A stretch of DNA of 64,000 nucleotides, from assembly GCF_004379255.2 (NCBI RefSeq), contig NC_056049.1:18708063-18772062 (forward strand). The letters are read 5' to 3'. Below, in pieces: positions 33,318 to 45,582 of the stretch (positions are counted from its first letter, which is position 1; every line of letters begins with the position of its first letter). Below the pieces are notes generated by a model. It made no database searches, had not been told where the DNA came from, and worked only from the letters and a program-made list of their open reading frames with translations. Made by a program: the position numbers and the translations under genes. Source of the stretch: Salvia splendens (Eukaryota; Streptophyta; Magnoliopsida; Lamiales; Lamiaceae).

Positions 33318-34779
33318 TGAAAGCTCTGGAATTTATTTAGAATATGTGTGTGCTTTTGTGCTAGGTCAAGCTTCTCAAATCCTGAGAATCCGCTAGATCA
33401 CAAGGTCTAGGAACTCAGAGGATCCTGGAAGTCTCGGTCGTCGGACGCACAAATTCCGCGTTCAAAAAAACCCTCAACCCGCTATACTATGAATTAGTAC
33501 AGGGAAGTACGGGTCGATCCCACGAAGATGGATGCGTAAGAAGGTATTTAAGAGATTCTGAAAAAGGGTTTGGCTGCTGCCACGCAATTTTTGGGTTGAG
33601 AAGAAAATTATAACTAGACTGGGGAATAAAAACTAACACTAGACCTAGGAAACTGAAAATATCATGCAGACATGGGACATCATATTGACTTCAATATCTC
33701 AAACAAACTTCCTCGACCTAGTAAACGACTTCCTAAACTAACAAAACAGAGATCAAACATGCAGTGGAGACCATTTCCAGAAAAGGTAAAGTACGGATGA
33801 AAAGCTGTAAATAACAAACTATTAATTTAACCGACAGCGACCTGCATCTCGTTACCTGATTCAAACACGAACATGAAGAAAATAGAGTAATGATCCAGAT
33901 ACAAATAAAATAAAATAATTCGAATGTCGGAAACTGGTGATTAATCGGAAACATAACAGATCTACATATACTAGACGAAGCGAAACAAAAACACAGAAAC
34001 GAGTCATCAACTTCATACACAATCAACCAACTCAGCTTTAGATCCACACGTCGGACGCTTAATCCACCCCGAATCTAAGCAATCCGAGCCTAACTACTAT
34101 CAGAAACAACTCCATGAGCTCCGATTCAATAGATCCACTCCGATCAACGACGATGCACCAGATCAAGTGCGAAAAGCATCCATTCAAGTAAACAACCACA
34201 AAATTCAGAATCAAACATAATCAAAACTCAACATCAGCATCATCATCACAGAGAATAGATGTTCCATAGATAGATCATTAATATTTCAGCAAACACGACA
34301 GCCGAGCTTCGAACAGCGAAGACTCGGTAGAAATCCGAATAGAAAACTAAAATAAAAGCAGTAAATTGTTTCTTAACCCTACGTAAGGACGATGGTACAC
34401 AACTTCAAACCGAAAATGAACCCCAAAAACCCCTAGACTTCTGATTCCTCCAAGTGTGTATAGAAGAGTGTGTGGGTGAGCTCAGAGCCAAAAGTCATCC
34501 CCTATTCATGTTGCATGCTCTCTCTTTTATAGATGTGGAGGCGATCTTCTAGAAGCCTTCTCTTGAAATCTCTGTTCTGCCCTTCGGCTAGCGATCTCCT
34601 CCGCCTGGCAATTTTTCCTTCATTATGCTCACTTTCTCGCCAAATCCTTCGCCAGGTGATTATCTACCTTCATTCCTGGGCCTCGCGATTCCTTCTACAC
34701 ACCTGGCTTAAAAGATGTGTTAGACCCCGTAAATTGTTGAATTTAACCCCCTAACTGATGCATGAAATTAGCCTTATCA
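33318..34779 (-). repeat. Athila 5' LTR
   Basis: 1462 bp, on the plus strand beginning TGAAAGCTCTGG and ending GCCTTATCA. It contains the 381-bp segment (33364-33744) that the 3' LTR lacks. That segment includes GGTCGATCCCAC, a B-box-like word often seen in Athila LTRs. Confidence 0.9.
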
Positions 34780-34784
34780 CCATG

Positions 34785-35660
34785 TTAAAGAGAAATTTTG
34801 ACATGAAAGACATGGATCTAGCCGATGTAATTCTTGGAATGAAGATTCTAAGAACATCTAATGGAATCATCTAGCACAATCACATTATGTTGAGAAAATA
34901 TTGAAGAAATTCAAAGCCTATGATGGCGCGCTGATTAAGACTCCTATTGTACTCGACGTTCACTTGAGCAAAAACAAAGGCGAGCCCGTTGCACAAGAAG
35001 AGTATGTACGGGTCATCGGGTGCATTATGTACTTGACTAATTGCACTCGACCTGACATTGTTTGTGCCGTGAACAAGTTAAGTCGTTACATGAGCAATCT
35101 AAGCTGAGAGCATTGGAGAGCTCTTGTAAGGGTTTTGAGATACTTAAAACATACACAAAATATGAGCTACACTTCTCGAGATACCCCCTGTACTTGAAGG
35201 GTACTGTGATGCAAATTGGATATCTGACAATAAAGACTCACTTTCAACAAGTGGATACGTGTTTACTATTGGGGGTGGTGTTGTCTCGTGGAAATCCATG
35301 AAATAAACATGTATAGCCCGATCAACCATGGAATCGGAATTCATAGCTTTAGATAAAGCTGGTGAGAAAGCCGAATGGCTTAAGAACTTCCTTGAAGATA
35401 TTCCATGTTGGTCTAAGCTAGTGCCACCAGTGTTGATTCACTGTGATAGCCAAGCTACTATTGGAAGGGCAAACAATGGCTTCTATAACGGTAAGTCTCG
35501 ACATATACGTCGACGACATAATACCGTGAGACATTTGATCACAACATGGTGATTACAATTGACTATGTGAAGTCAATAGATAATCTAGCAGATCCGCTAA
35601 CCAAAGGGTTAAACCGTGATCAAATGAATAAGTTGATAGAGGGAATGGGTTTGAAATCCA
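34785..35660 (+). pseudogene. Copia reverse transcriptase 3' part and RNase H
   Basis: Continues the Copia RT after the nested element with NFDMKDMDLADVILGMKI. Then follow GCIMYLTNCTRPDIVCAVN and the RNase H words TMESEFIALDKAGEKAEW, HCDSQATIGRA and GKSRHIRRRHNTVR. Several stops and frameshifts lie between 34860 and 35330. Confidence 0.88.
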
Positions 35661-36228
35661 CAAACTAAAGAATTGTCATAGTGGTAACCCAACCATGATG
35701 ACTGGAGATCACAAGAACTTAGTTCAATGGGACAATTAAGCTATGAGAGTTCGTGTGAAACACTCATCTATATCTATTCCATAGAAAGCAATAGAGTGTT
35801 GAAGAACTTACCTAGTGGTGAGGCTAAGTCTATGACTTTAATGACTCTTAAGGATCTCGAGGAGATTGAGTTCTCAAGGAGACCGAGTAGGGCAAAATAC
35901 TCGATTAGGAATCACCTATGTAAGTGTAAAGTGTGGCCGATTCTAATAACACACTTATGAATCCAAAGTGGTGTCCATGGCCGCAAAGGACACAAAACGT
36001 GAGAACGGATGAGGTTGAGGTGTTTAAGTATTAACACCATTGTCTCGGTGCACGCCGTGGGGGAATACTTCAAAGCATTACGCTACTAAGCCGCCTATGT
36101 ATCCGATGGTGTTGACTATGGATGGTTCAAAGCCAATAACTACCTATCCGTATGCTTATATACCTCTCGAGAGTTGATTCTGTGTCTGCATGCATATGCA
36201 TTTGGCTATTTCCACTCATATGGGGGAT
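35661..36228 (+). other. Copia 3' noncoding region and polypurine tract
   Basis: No coding. It ends in ATATGGGGGATT immediately before the 3' LTR at 36229, the expected polypurine tract for plus-strand priming. Confidence 0.7.
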
Positions 36229-37379
36229 TGTTGGAATCGTATGCCCAGTCAAAGGACATTGACCAATAATACTTACAACGATACATTTAATTTTGTGAAA
36301 TTAAAAGATATAGCGTCGATCTACGTTCGGAGTAGATGACCGTGGTATAATCTTTTTCTTAAATCCGATTCCTGGTGAGTGAGAAATAATGGATTAAAGT
36401 CGTGGAAAATTGCGAGCTATTTAATTGAACTATGAGAGAACTCATGGGATTAATTAAGTGAGTTAATTATCCCACATTGAAAATAACAATCTTATTAAAC
36501 AATTATTTAATAATTAGGATTATTACATATAATAATTCTAGTAGACTAAGATGGGGCTGTAGAGCCCACACGCGCGCGCCGCCGCCCTCCCCGCCGCGTG
36601 CCGCGAGCTTCGAGCCCGAGCCAGAGCTCGTGTCCGTGTCCTTGTCCTTGGGATCTTGGATCTTGGAAATTGGTCTTTGGGTGATCTTTGGACTGTTCTT
36701 TGGGCCTGGTCGTGGGGATCGGTCTTGGGTTCGACCCAATGCTGATTGGTCTAGTTCTTTTTAGAGCACCAACGTTTCCACGTCAGAGAGCTAAGCGGGA
36801 TGACACCTCGTCAGTATGACGCGGTAAAGCCTTCATGGCTGACACGTGATGAAGTCCACGTCATGAACGAACCTAGACTCGCTGCGTGTCCCGATACGTC
36901 CATCCAGGGTTAGCCTCTCCAGCTCTTGTAACGGTTGGCGGTTACAGACTCACAATGATGACAACCATCATTGCTGGTTGACCCATGCAGTGGACTAAGC
37001 CTATAAATAGGCTAGCCATTCCATGCATCTCTACACCAATTCACAAGCATACACAACATAAGCTCTCTCCCTCTCTGCATTGTCTTTTCTGTCGAAGCTC
37101 TACCCTCTCCTCCATTCAGTTCACCGGAGCTCTGCTGATAGCGGTGCTGCTTCACCAGAGACGTAGCCGTTTTATCTTTGGGGACGAAACGTCAATCCGA
37201 GAGCACAATCAGGGCGCATCTCGTCTTGCGGAAAGATGACTCCTTGACTCGTCTAAAATACTCATTACGGTTTACTATTTCGATTTTTCCTTGTAATCTA
37301 GTTTCAGTAATTTCATTTGTATTCATTCTTTTGGGTTGTATTACGCTCGGTTTATATCTTGTAATCCCATAATCTAATA
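36229..37379 (+). repeat. Copia 3' LTR
   Basis: Begins TGTTGGAATCG and ends ATAATCTAATA, where CA has decayed to TA. Length 1151 bp. It is followed directly by the target duplication ATTGA. Confidence 0.9.
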
Positions 37380-37415
37380 ATTGACCCGCTAAAGGGGAGG
37401 GCCTAACCCACTGTC

Positions 37416-37448
37416 GTGAGAGGTGTTGCAACTACACGACAGTAGTGA
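37416..37448. repeat. 33-bp direct repeat at the Copia target, right copy
   Basis: Matches 16971-17003 at 32 of 33 positions. Together with the preceding CCACTGTC it forms a hairpin: ACTGTCGTG (about 37410) pairs with CACGACAGT (about 37435). Confidence 0.85.
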
Positions 37449-38165
37449 GATTTGATCATTGGCCATTCATACAAATCTGCCCCCTCTGGAATTAAATGCA
37501 CTGTCCTGTGGAGAGTGGAATGTTTTTTAATATTGAATTGACATGTGTAAAATTACATATGGTGTCTTCTCTATTTGGAAATTATAATAGATAAACACAT
37601 GTACAACGTATCACTTGTGGCTGATCGGTGCGATTATTGACTAACTAGCTAGAATCATTGTGACCGGTTCACAATAGTATTCGTAACACATGTATGTTGA
37701 CAAACGAAAAATAAGTAACGATATTTTCTATATCGATATAAATTTTTTTAAAAATTACTATCTATGTCACTTATTACTAATTGATTTTAGGATGATGGAA
37801 TATTTCTAATAGATTTTTTTATAATGAATGAGTCGCCCACTTTGAGTAAAAAACACTAAAAATTATTGAATAGAAATATCTGAACTTTAAATTCGGATCA
37901 GACTGATAGAGGCTGGTCCAACTCGATAAAAAAAAACAATTTATCACTCCAAGATTCATTTTGAAGGATCTAAAGGAGAGAGTATAGACAAATAAAAAAT
38001 AAATACTACTTACATCTTTGTATAAAGATAATTTTAACTACAACAAAATAAATATATCACTATTTTTATCACCAATTAATTTTTTATCAATATATAGGTA
38101 ATATTGATTTCTATGATTTTTTATCAATATATACGTAATAAGCCACATATATTGTTCATTTTTCA
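37449..38165. other. AT-rich intergenic region
   Basis: No gene seen. TTTTTTATCAATATATA is repeated near 38078 and 38116. Confidence 0.4.
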
Positions 38166-38174
38166 TTCTTTTAA

Positions 38175-38774
38175 GGCAAAACACATTCTTAAGTCATTAT
38201 ACTTTGATTGTTTATTTCAGTAGATCCTTATACAATTTTTTCGTTTTAGTAAGTCCTTGTACTTTTATATTCGATATATTCGAATCCTTATTCGACGGAA
38301 CCGTTAACTTTTCCGTTAACTATTCCACCTAATATCCTAGTTGGAAAATATGAACATAACATAAATATAAAAAAAAAAAAACTAAACAATTTCAATCGTA
38401 AAAGAAATTTGTTGTTTGATTATTTGAAGTTCGAATACTAATTTATTTGGAACCAAATACTATAAATTAATATTCGAACTTCAAATAATCAAACAACAAA
38501 TTTCTTTTAACGATTTTGGAATTCTTTAGTTTTTTTTAATCTTCTTTTTTATATTTAGTTTTGTTTATATTTTCCAATTAGGATATTAGGTGGAATATAT
38601 TGAAATAATTAATATATTATTTGTTATTTTTTTAATGGAAAAGTTAACGGTTTCGTCAAATAAGGATTGAAATATATTGAATATAAAAGTACAAGGATAA
38701 TTAAAACGAAAAATTGTATAAAGACCTATTGAAATAAATAATCAAAGTAAAATGAATTAAAGAATTGTTTTGAC
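38175..38774. mobile_element. 600-bp foldback element, Mutator-like TSD
   Basis: Nearly the whole element is an inverted repeat with arms of about 280-300 bp. The tips are GGCAAAACACATTCTTAAGT and, inverted, GTCAAAACAATTCTTTAATT. The centre contains a perfect palindromic pair about 37 bp long around GATTATTTGAAGTTCGAATA, near 38420 and 38475. It is flanked by TTCTTTTAA and TTCTTTTAC (8 of 9 identical), fitting a 9-bp Mutator duplication. No coding. Confidence 0.75.
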
Positions 38775-38783
38775 TTCTTTTAC

Positions 38784-39690
38784 TTCTGCTTTACAGACAT
38801 TGCGCCACAAGAAAAGCTTATCTAATTAATGCGTATTAAGTATAGCCTCTGCAAAATTTTAGGGCATAAAAAAAGGAAGAAAGTGTGAGAGAGATCGTAA
38901 TCACTAATTTATTAGTATACTAAATTCCATATTTTAGTTAGGTGATTGTGATCTATATTTTCATGACTACAGAGAAACATTTAACAAAAAGTGTCCCATT
39001 TGTTGCACACAATTCCTTTCATCAACATGTAAATTTTTTTTTTCTTGACTTAAACTTGATAAGTAATCCATCGTTAGTTTATAATACAAAGAATTATGAA
39101 TTAAATGCAGTCACAATTAATCATGTTCATGAATCTAATTACTTCTTAGCTAATTCTAGCTAGTTAGGCGCAACTGTTTATCTCAAATGGAGTAAAAATT
39201 AAAATAAAATGATGATTCATGGAAACCTCCGAACAATATAAAATCTTAATAATTATATATTTTATTCCCAGTTATGTGCCGCCAGAAAACTACAAAATAA
39301 TAAATAAATTGAAAGGAATTTCATTCATAAATTGTCATTATCAAATGTGCGTAAATCAAATAATAATGATAAATGAGAGGGTTAGGCATTTGTACTGATA
39401 CAGAGAACTTAGTCGATTTTTTTTTCAATTTTCGATGTTACTTTCTCTTCCTGGTCCCTAGTTATAATTGATATATCAATCTCTTTTTTCCTTTTTTCTT
39501 TGGAAAAATTCTTTGCAGCAGCTTATTTTTAATGGTCAAATTTATACCGTTGCCGCCGTTGTAGTTATTTATTGCGACACTCCAGACACTTGCTAGTTCA
39601 CACTCAACTTAAACCAGAAACTAAATATATGAAGATTAACAATTTTGTAAACAAAATTTTGAAACAGACGGTTTCGTCCAGTTATATGAC
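38784..39690. other. AT-rich intergenic region
   Basis: No gene, RNA or element end recognised. Confidence 0.4.
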
Positions 39691-39695
39691 TATAA

Positions 39696-40142
39696 TGTTG
39701 GATTAATTGAATGAACAATTACATAAAGCTCTCTATGATGATTAACTAAGAACGACGGAGAAGAAGCATAAACTGTAGAGCGGAAGCGTACCTTGATCCA
39801 TAACGAATTGAACGGTGGAATTGCTTTGCATCGGCTATGGATCTTCCAAACGATCAGAGACGTCCTTCACAATAGTCTGCCGAGAAAATACAAATATATT
39901 GAACGTTCTTCTGACGTCTAGGGACCATAACCGTAACTTATATGTATATTAAATATAAACCCCTTTATTTTCTATTCGGTCCCTCATCAAATAGAAAATC
40001 TCATATGGTATGTACACTTATTTCCATAACAAATAAATACACTTTAGCCCAAACTTTAATCTTTAATAGATCACTTTAATTGGGCAATTGTAAGATAGCC
40101 ATACACATTAAATTAGTCATGTGGAAGCCCAAAATTCTAACA
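39696..40142 (-). repeat. Second Copia, 3' LTR
   Basis: On the plus strand it begins TGTTGGATTAATTG and ends AAAATTCTAACA. It is the downstream LTR in the sense direction. Confidence 0.92.
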
Positions 40143-40153
40143 ATCTCCCACTT
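40143..40153 (-). promoter_or_regulatory. Second Copia polypurine tract
   Basis: The minus strand reads AAGTGGGAGAT directly before the LTR's TGTTAG, the standard Copia polypurine tract. Confidence 0.75.
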
Positions 40154-42122
40154 GGGCAACACATGACACCAAATAAATGTGTACAAACCAAATGAGCGCT
40201 CAAAAGTGCTATCACATAGTGTATTTCCGAACAATCTTATTATCAACCATACCGGCATAGGACTAAAGAGGCAGTCACCGTTTTTTTTCATGATTAAACC
40301 CATCAGTAATCACATATGCAAATATAATCAACAACAGATCAATTATGAAGTGTAGCATGGAAATTTCATGCAAGGTGATCATGCATGCCTATTTCCAACT
40401 GGTCCTCCCAAATCCTTAATGAGATCAAACCAAAACCAAATTACAAAAGTAATGGACAAAACACAATACTTTATTTCTGCAGAGAACAACATGAGTTTAT
40501 AACTTCATGTTCAAAAACACAATATAGAGCAATAACCAAAATTACTCCCACTGAACGGAAGTACCCTCAAACAACATAACACCTATTTGGGCTACATGCC
40601 CATGAATGACCTTGAGTGTTAGTCCTTTAGTGAACGAATCTTCTATCAAATGCGTTCCCTTATGCTCTATAGGTATTTGTCCATTCTGAACTTTAATTTA
40701 CAACCAAGAAACTATGACATAGCAGAACTCTTGTCGTTTGGAATACAATACTGCAGGGTTATTGTTACAACATAACTTTAGTGGTCTTTCAATACCTTTA
40801 ACAATATGCAGCTTAGTGACAAAATTTCACAATCATATTCAATAACTAGATGCCCAAAACAAGTTACGAATTTTGTTGTCATGGCAGAAGTAGCTACAAG
40901 TGTTTGCTCAGCACTTCTCCACGAAATGGCTCCACAGCCAACAGCCACACATAACCTAAAATGTATCATTTACTGTATTGGCATCTGACAAAATCAGAAT
41001 CAAAATGCCTAAAGATCTCTCCAAATGATCTGATTTTCTGTATGCGAGCATGTAATGCTTAGTTCTCTGTAAATATCTCATAACCCGTTTTGCTGCTTCC
41101 TAATGATCCATGTTGGGTTATTGAGATATCTTCCCAACATATAAACAATTAAAACCAAATTGGGTCTAATACACACTTGAGCACACATTAGGCTCCCAAT
41201 CGCCGAAGCATATGGAACCTTCTGCATTTTCTAAGTCTCAAGATTTATCTTAGGGCATTGAATAAGACTAGGTTTGTCTCCCTTAGTCGTAGAGGTATTT
41301 CTTTACTTGCGATTATGCATCTCAAATACTTTAGGCACTTTTTCAATATATCCCTTTTGTGACAACCGAAGAATATCTCGAGAGCTATCTCAATTTATTT
41401 CGATTCCAAATACAAAAGAGGTTCTCCCAAGATCTTTCACCTCAAATTTCTTCGAGAGTGATTCTTGGTGTTGTGCAATATTCCCCAAGAAGATGCATTT
41501 GCTCCCACTGAACTTGTGATACATACAACCATCAATAGCATTCTTTCTGAATCCAAATGAAAGAACTACTTTATAGAATTTGTGGTACCATTTACGAGAA
41601 TCTTAATTGAGGTTGTTGAGATTGACTTTAAATGACATCATCCACATGAGATTGAATGTTTACAACATTATCATCTTGAGGTTCTTAATCTGCTTCTTCT
41701 TCAATGATAGTAATTGATACCTGAACATTGTCAGAAGCAGTAGTAGGTGTCTATACAGACTCCTCCTCAAAAGTAATGTTCCTTAATACATTCTTCCCCC
41801 AAAACTCAACATCCTCAAAGAACACTATATATCTCGTCCCAAATTAGTTCCTTTTGTGGGATCATAAAATTTAAAAAATCCCTAAATTTTTCTGGATGAC
41901 CAAATGAGAATATATATGCTATAGTTTTTAATGCCTCTCCCCAAAGCGATGTGACAAAGAAGAATGATAAATCATACTCCTTCACATATCTTTAAAAGTT
42001 CAATTTCGTCTTTTAGCTACACCACTCATTCTGTGTGATCCCGACATGGTGTACTAAGGGACGATCACTCTTCCGAATAGAGGACAAAAGGTCTTTGACA
42101 TTGTTCACCTGAGCAGTTATTT
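40154..42122 (-). pseudogene. Second Copia, RT/RNase H remnants
   Basis: The pol 3' half should be here. Only short coding-like fragments remain (for example FGHPEKF near 41905 on the minus strand, at the integrase-RT link). No RT active-site box could be read with confidence. Confidence 0.45.
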
Positions 42123-42452
42123 CTATAGTAGTATTAGCCACCACGGGCCAGATTTGACTCTCTTAATGCCTTTGTCGAGTAGGAGCTCAACATCAGCCCT
42201 GAATATTTTGAACTTGTCTAGAACCTCAAACTTTTCATTGGTTAAATATAGGTACCCATAATGAGAACAGTCGTCTATACTTGATATAAAATATTGTTGA
42301 CCATTCCATGAAACCAAAGGGAATGAACCACAAATGTCCGTATATATCAATTCTTGGACGTCTGTACCTCTGTCAGCACCTAATTTCTTATGTTTGGTCT
42401 GCTTTTGATTCACATGTAAAGCTTCTGAATATGAAGTAACATAATTGAGCAT
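42123..42452 (-). pseudogene. Second Copia integrase fragment
   Basis: Contains LIYTDICGSFP (first catalytic Asp) and the Copia integrase block YFISSIDDCSHYGYLYL. The frame ends before the second Asp and Glu. Confidence 0.8.
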
Positions 42453-42869
42453 ACAAAGATTGTTATATGCACTTCAGGAAACAGTGCCCACAATATTAAA
42501 ATTATTTGAAGGAAGAACTTTACTATTTCTGAATGAACAAGAGAGACCAAATTTGTCCAAAGCAGAAATAGAAACCAAATTCTGTCTAAAGACAGTATAA
42601 TAGAGTATCCTTCAAAAACCAGAAAAAATTCCAGTCTTTAATAACAATCTACAATGCCCAATAGTCTATACTTCCACCGATTTGTCATATCACACATAGA
42701 TGTATCTTTCACCATCAATTGACTTTCGGTAGCTCAGACAGCCTTACATTGATAACCTTATGTGAGCAGTAGCACCAGAATCTACACACTAAATATCATT
42801 AGAGATTAAATCCAAATTAACTTCAAAACATACCAAAACAAGAATTGTAACTTCCTTTGCATGCCATGC

Positions 42870-43589
42870 GTGATATTTACAATTCTTCTTTATATATCCT
42901 TGTTTACCACAAACGAAACAACTATCATTATCCTTATTTTGTTTCTTTTGTGATGAACCCTTATCCATAGCAGCATTCTCAATAAACCTTTCCTAATGCC
43001 CTTTACTTTATTTCTTGAGATACTAACCAGATGTGCAACACCAAATGCACAAGCAAGTCTTTAGAATTCAAGCTTAAGTGAAGCAACATAAGACATTTTC
43101 ATAATGTGCTCCCTTATGTTGCCCTTGCTCTTATACTTTATTGAGATCAAGCATGCTTGTCTCATCCTTAATGTTTTTCGCAAAACGTTCCTTAATTTTG
43201 GCAAGGTATTCACTGACCTTAGTAATATTCTCAGATGTAGTGCCTCGAAAGGCTTCTAGGATGCTATACTTAATGATAATTAGACTTACGCGATTCAAGC
43301 ATTTTCATTTCTCATAGTTTCTCCTTTGATCAAGAGTACTATTATCCATACGAGAAACAAATTGCTCGGTCCTTAGCACGTAATCCAGATCCATGCAACC
43401 CAGAGTAATTAGAATATTATCTTTCCAATCCTTAAAATTTGACCCATTCAACACTAACATATTGTTCATGTTGGATGAAACCGCAGAAGCAGACATCATA
43501 AATGAACAGAGAACAAAACCAAAATAGTTGTCATGCTCACATTCTAAAATCCAAATAAGAAGGTAACATCTCGAGGTACGGCACAACAT
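42870..43589 (-). pseudogene. Second Copia gag and zinc knuckle
   Basis: The gag start is near 43470 (MNNMLVLNGSNFKDWKDNI, LGCMDLDYVLR). A knuckle at 42880-42921 reads CFVCGKQGYIKKNC, with the zinc-binding histidine changed to tyrosine. Stops break the region between. Confidence 0.78.
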
Positions 43590-44175
43590 TTAAATCAAGT
43601 CTTTGGACAGTGATATAAACTTGTAAGTGGCAACCTCTTTGTAGTGATCAAACACTGACAATAAAATCATGTCAAGCAATGTCCACCTTTAGGCATCACA
43701 CTACTCAAACGATAAACTGGATAATTGTCACGTACTTACCACCACAGGTATGTGTGTATCTCGTGCCAAAAAATAATCTTCCTTTGGGCCGACTAATATC
43801 CGCATTAAAATACACACACACTTCACCGTCCTAATATTCGCAATAAAGAAGTCTAGACAAGAGAGGTTACTTTGGCAACGTCATGTTTCGACTAATCTAT
43901 TTTGAATATTAGTAAAACATTACGAGGTTCCGAGCACAACATCCACATCAAGTCTTTTGACAGTAATATGAACTTGTAAATGGCGACCTCCTTACAGTGG
44001 TTAAATACTGACAATAAGATCTTTTTAAGTAGCGTCCACCCTTTGGCATCACACCACTCACAAGAAACTGAATAATTGTCCCGTATTTATTACCACAGGT
44101 ATATGTGTATTTCGTGCCAAATATTAATCTTCCCTTTGGCCGACTAATATCCGCATTAAAATACACACTCATTAG
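43567..44175 (-). repeat. Direct repeats of ~240 bp in the Copia leader
   Basis: About 43567-43830 and 43925-44175 are diverged direct copies. Both contain TAATATCCGCATTAAAATAC, ACCACAGGTAT and AACTTGTAA. They lie between gag and the 5' LTR, in the untranslated leader of the element. Confidence 0.8.
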
Positions 44176-45113
44176 TAGAAACTAAGGAACATGGGATGTA
44201 CCCAAAATTTGAACTTATAATTTTAAAACTGAATACAAACGCTTGCAAGCAAGTCGTTGATTACTTTCTGGAATACAGTGACTAGCCAACGAGTAATTGG
44301 GTTCACATACCTTGCAAACTCAGCAAGTCGTTAAATCCTTACTGCCAGCCCAATAGCTCCCCAGCAAATCGAAAATTGCTGACTCCTAATGGGATTCCAT
44401 ATAATTTTTCAAAATCTGATTTTCATTAAAATCGATAAAATCCAAATTTTGATGTTCCCCAAGATCGTAACCAACGAACAAAAACATATCCAAAAGCAAC
44501 ATCAAAAGAATAACCAAACAAATCCACAAAACACAAACCTTAAACTTTACGGATTCACGTAACAAGCAAGAACAAAACTTAATCACCGAACAAGAACATA
44601 CAAATTGCACAGTTCTTCATATAAACTGAATTAACCAAAATACAATCATAAATTGCATGTTCTCAATTCTGATACACGATTCATCAATCAAACAGTCCAA
44701 AACTCATTTTACTATATGCGATACCCAAACACATAATCTTGAATTGATATCTCAATTCGATCAACTCCTTTACGATAATTATCATTCATGAATTCAAACT
44801 ATATACAAATCATGTACTCCATGATTAAGCTAAAATTCAAATCGAGACAACTGTGAATTGAAATCACCATCATTAATCAAAAGCAATTGTCGTATATGCA
44901 CATAATGAATTGAATCAACAATGAAATCTTCACCATAATCGTGAAACAACCGTAAATTGAAAATAAAGAATAATCATACAATTCTCGGCCAATTCATCCT
45001 TAAAACAGTCAAAATAATCCATAAAACATAAACCCTAATATTTATGGATTCATTAACTGCAATAAAAAAAATCCTAATTCTCCCTTTCCAATTCTCAGAG
45101 AATCATCAATAGA
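44176..45113 (-). other. Second Copia leader region
   Basis: A/C-rich noncoding sequence (minus-strand sense) between the leader repeats and the primer binding site. No ORF of the family. Confidence 0.6.
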
Positions 45114-45116
45114 GTG

Positions 45117-45128
45117 GCTCTGATACCA
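45117..45128 (-). promoter_or_regulatory. Second Copia primer binding site (tRNA-iMet)
   Basis: The minus strand reads TGGTATCAGAGC next to the 5' LTR, complementary to the initiator tRNA-Met 3' end. Confidence 0.9.
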
Positions 45129-45130
45129 CT

Positions 45131-45577
45131 TGTTGGATTAATTGAATGAACAATTACATAAAGCTCTCTATGGTGATTAACCAAGAACGACGGAGAAGAA
45201 GCATAAACTATAGAGCGGAAGCGTACCTTGATCCATAACGAATTGAACGGTGGAATTGCTTTGCAGCGGCTATGGATCTTCCAAACGATCAGAGACGTCC
45301 TTCACAATAGTCTGCCGAGAGAATACAGATATATTGAACGTTCTTCGGACGTCAGGGGACCATAACCCTAGCTTATATTTATATTAAATATAAACCCTTT
45401 TATTTTCTATTCGGTCCCTCATCAAAAAGAAAATGTCATATGGTATCTACACTTATTTCCATAACAAATAAATACACTTTAGCCCAAACTTTAATCTTTA
45501 ATAGATCACTTTAATTGAGCAACTGTAAGATAGCCATACACATTAAATTAGTCATGTGGAAGCCCAAAATTCTAACA
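45131..45577 (-). repeat. Second Copia, 5' LTR
   Basis: 447 bp, co-linear with 39696-40142 with no net length change. Confidence 0.92.
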
Positions 45578-45582
45578 TATGA

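Larger units (their letters stand above)
21670..34779 (-). mobile_element. Athila-type Ty3 retrotransposon nested in Copia RT
   Basis: A 13.1-kb element on the minus strand, flanked by CCATG (21665-21669 and 34780-34784). The 5' LTR is at the right end. Order in the sense direction is LTR, PBS, gag, protease, RT, RNase H, integrase, an extra ORF with an ATHILA-family domain, hairpin-rich noncoding DNA, LTR. The protease CDLGAS and RT FMDDF motifs are Athila-like. All ORFs carry stops or frameshifts. LTR divergence over a 107-bp sample is about 5% by eye, younger than its host element. Confidence 0.93.
17008..37379 (+). mobile_element. Copia LTR retrotransposon split by a nested Athila element
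   Basis: A full-length Ty1/Copia element on the plus strand, with LTRs at 17008-18132 and 36229-37379. It is flanked by the 5-bp duplication ATTGA (17003-17007 and 37380-37384). Domain order is gag, zinc knuckle, protease, integrase, RT, RNase H. Every reading frame is broken by stops or frameshifts, so it cannot be autonomous. About 13.1 kb of its 20.4 kb is an inserted element (21670-34779). LTR divergence is about 9% over the first 150 bp, compared by eye, making it the oldest of the dated insertions. Confidence 0.92.
39696..45577 (-). mobile_element. Second Copia element, minus strand, badly decayed
   Basis: The two LTRs are each 447 bp (39696-40142 and 45131-45577) and the element is 5.9 kb. 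It is flanked by TATAA and TATGA, an imperfect 5-bp duplication. A PBS at the right end and a polypurine tract at the left set the minus orientation. Remnants of gag, a zinc knuckle and integrase are readable; RT is reduced to fragments. About 18 differences between the LTRs (4%) were counted by eye. Confidence 0.92.
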
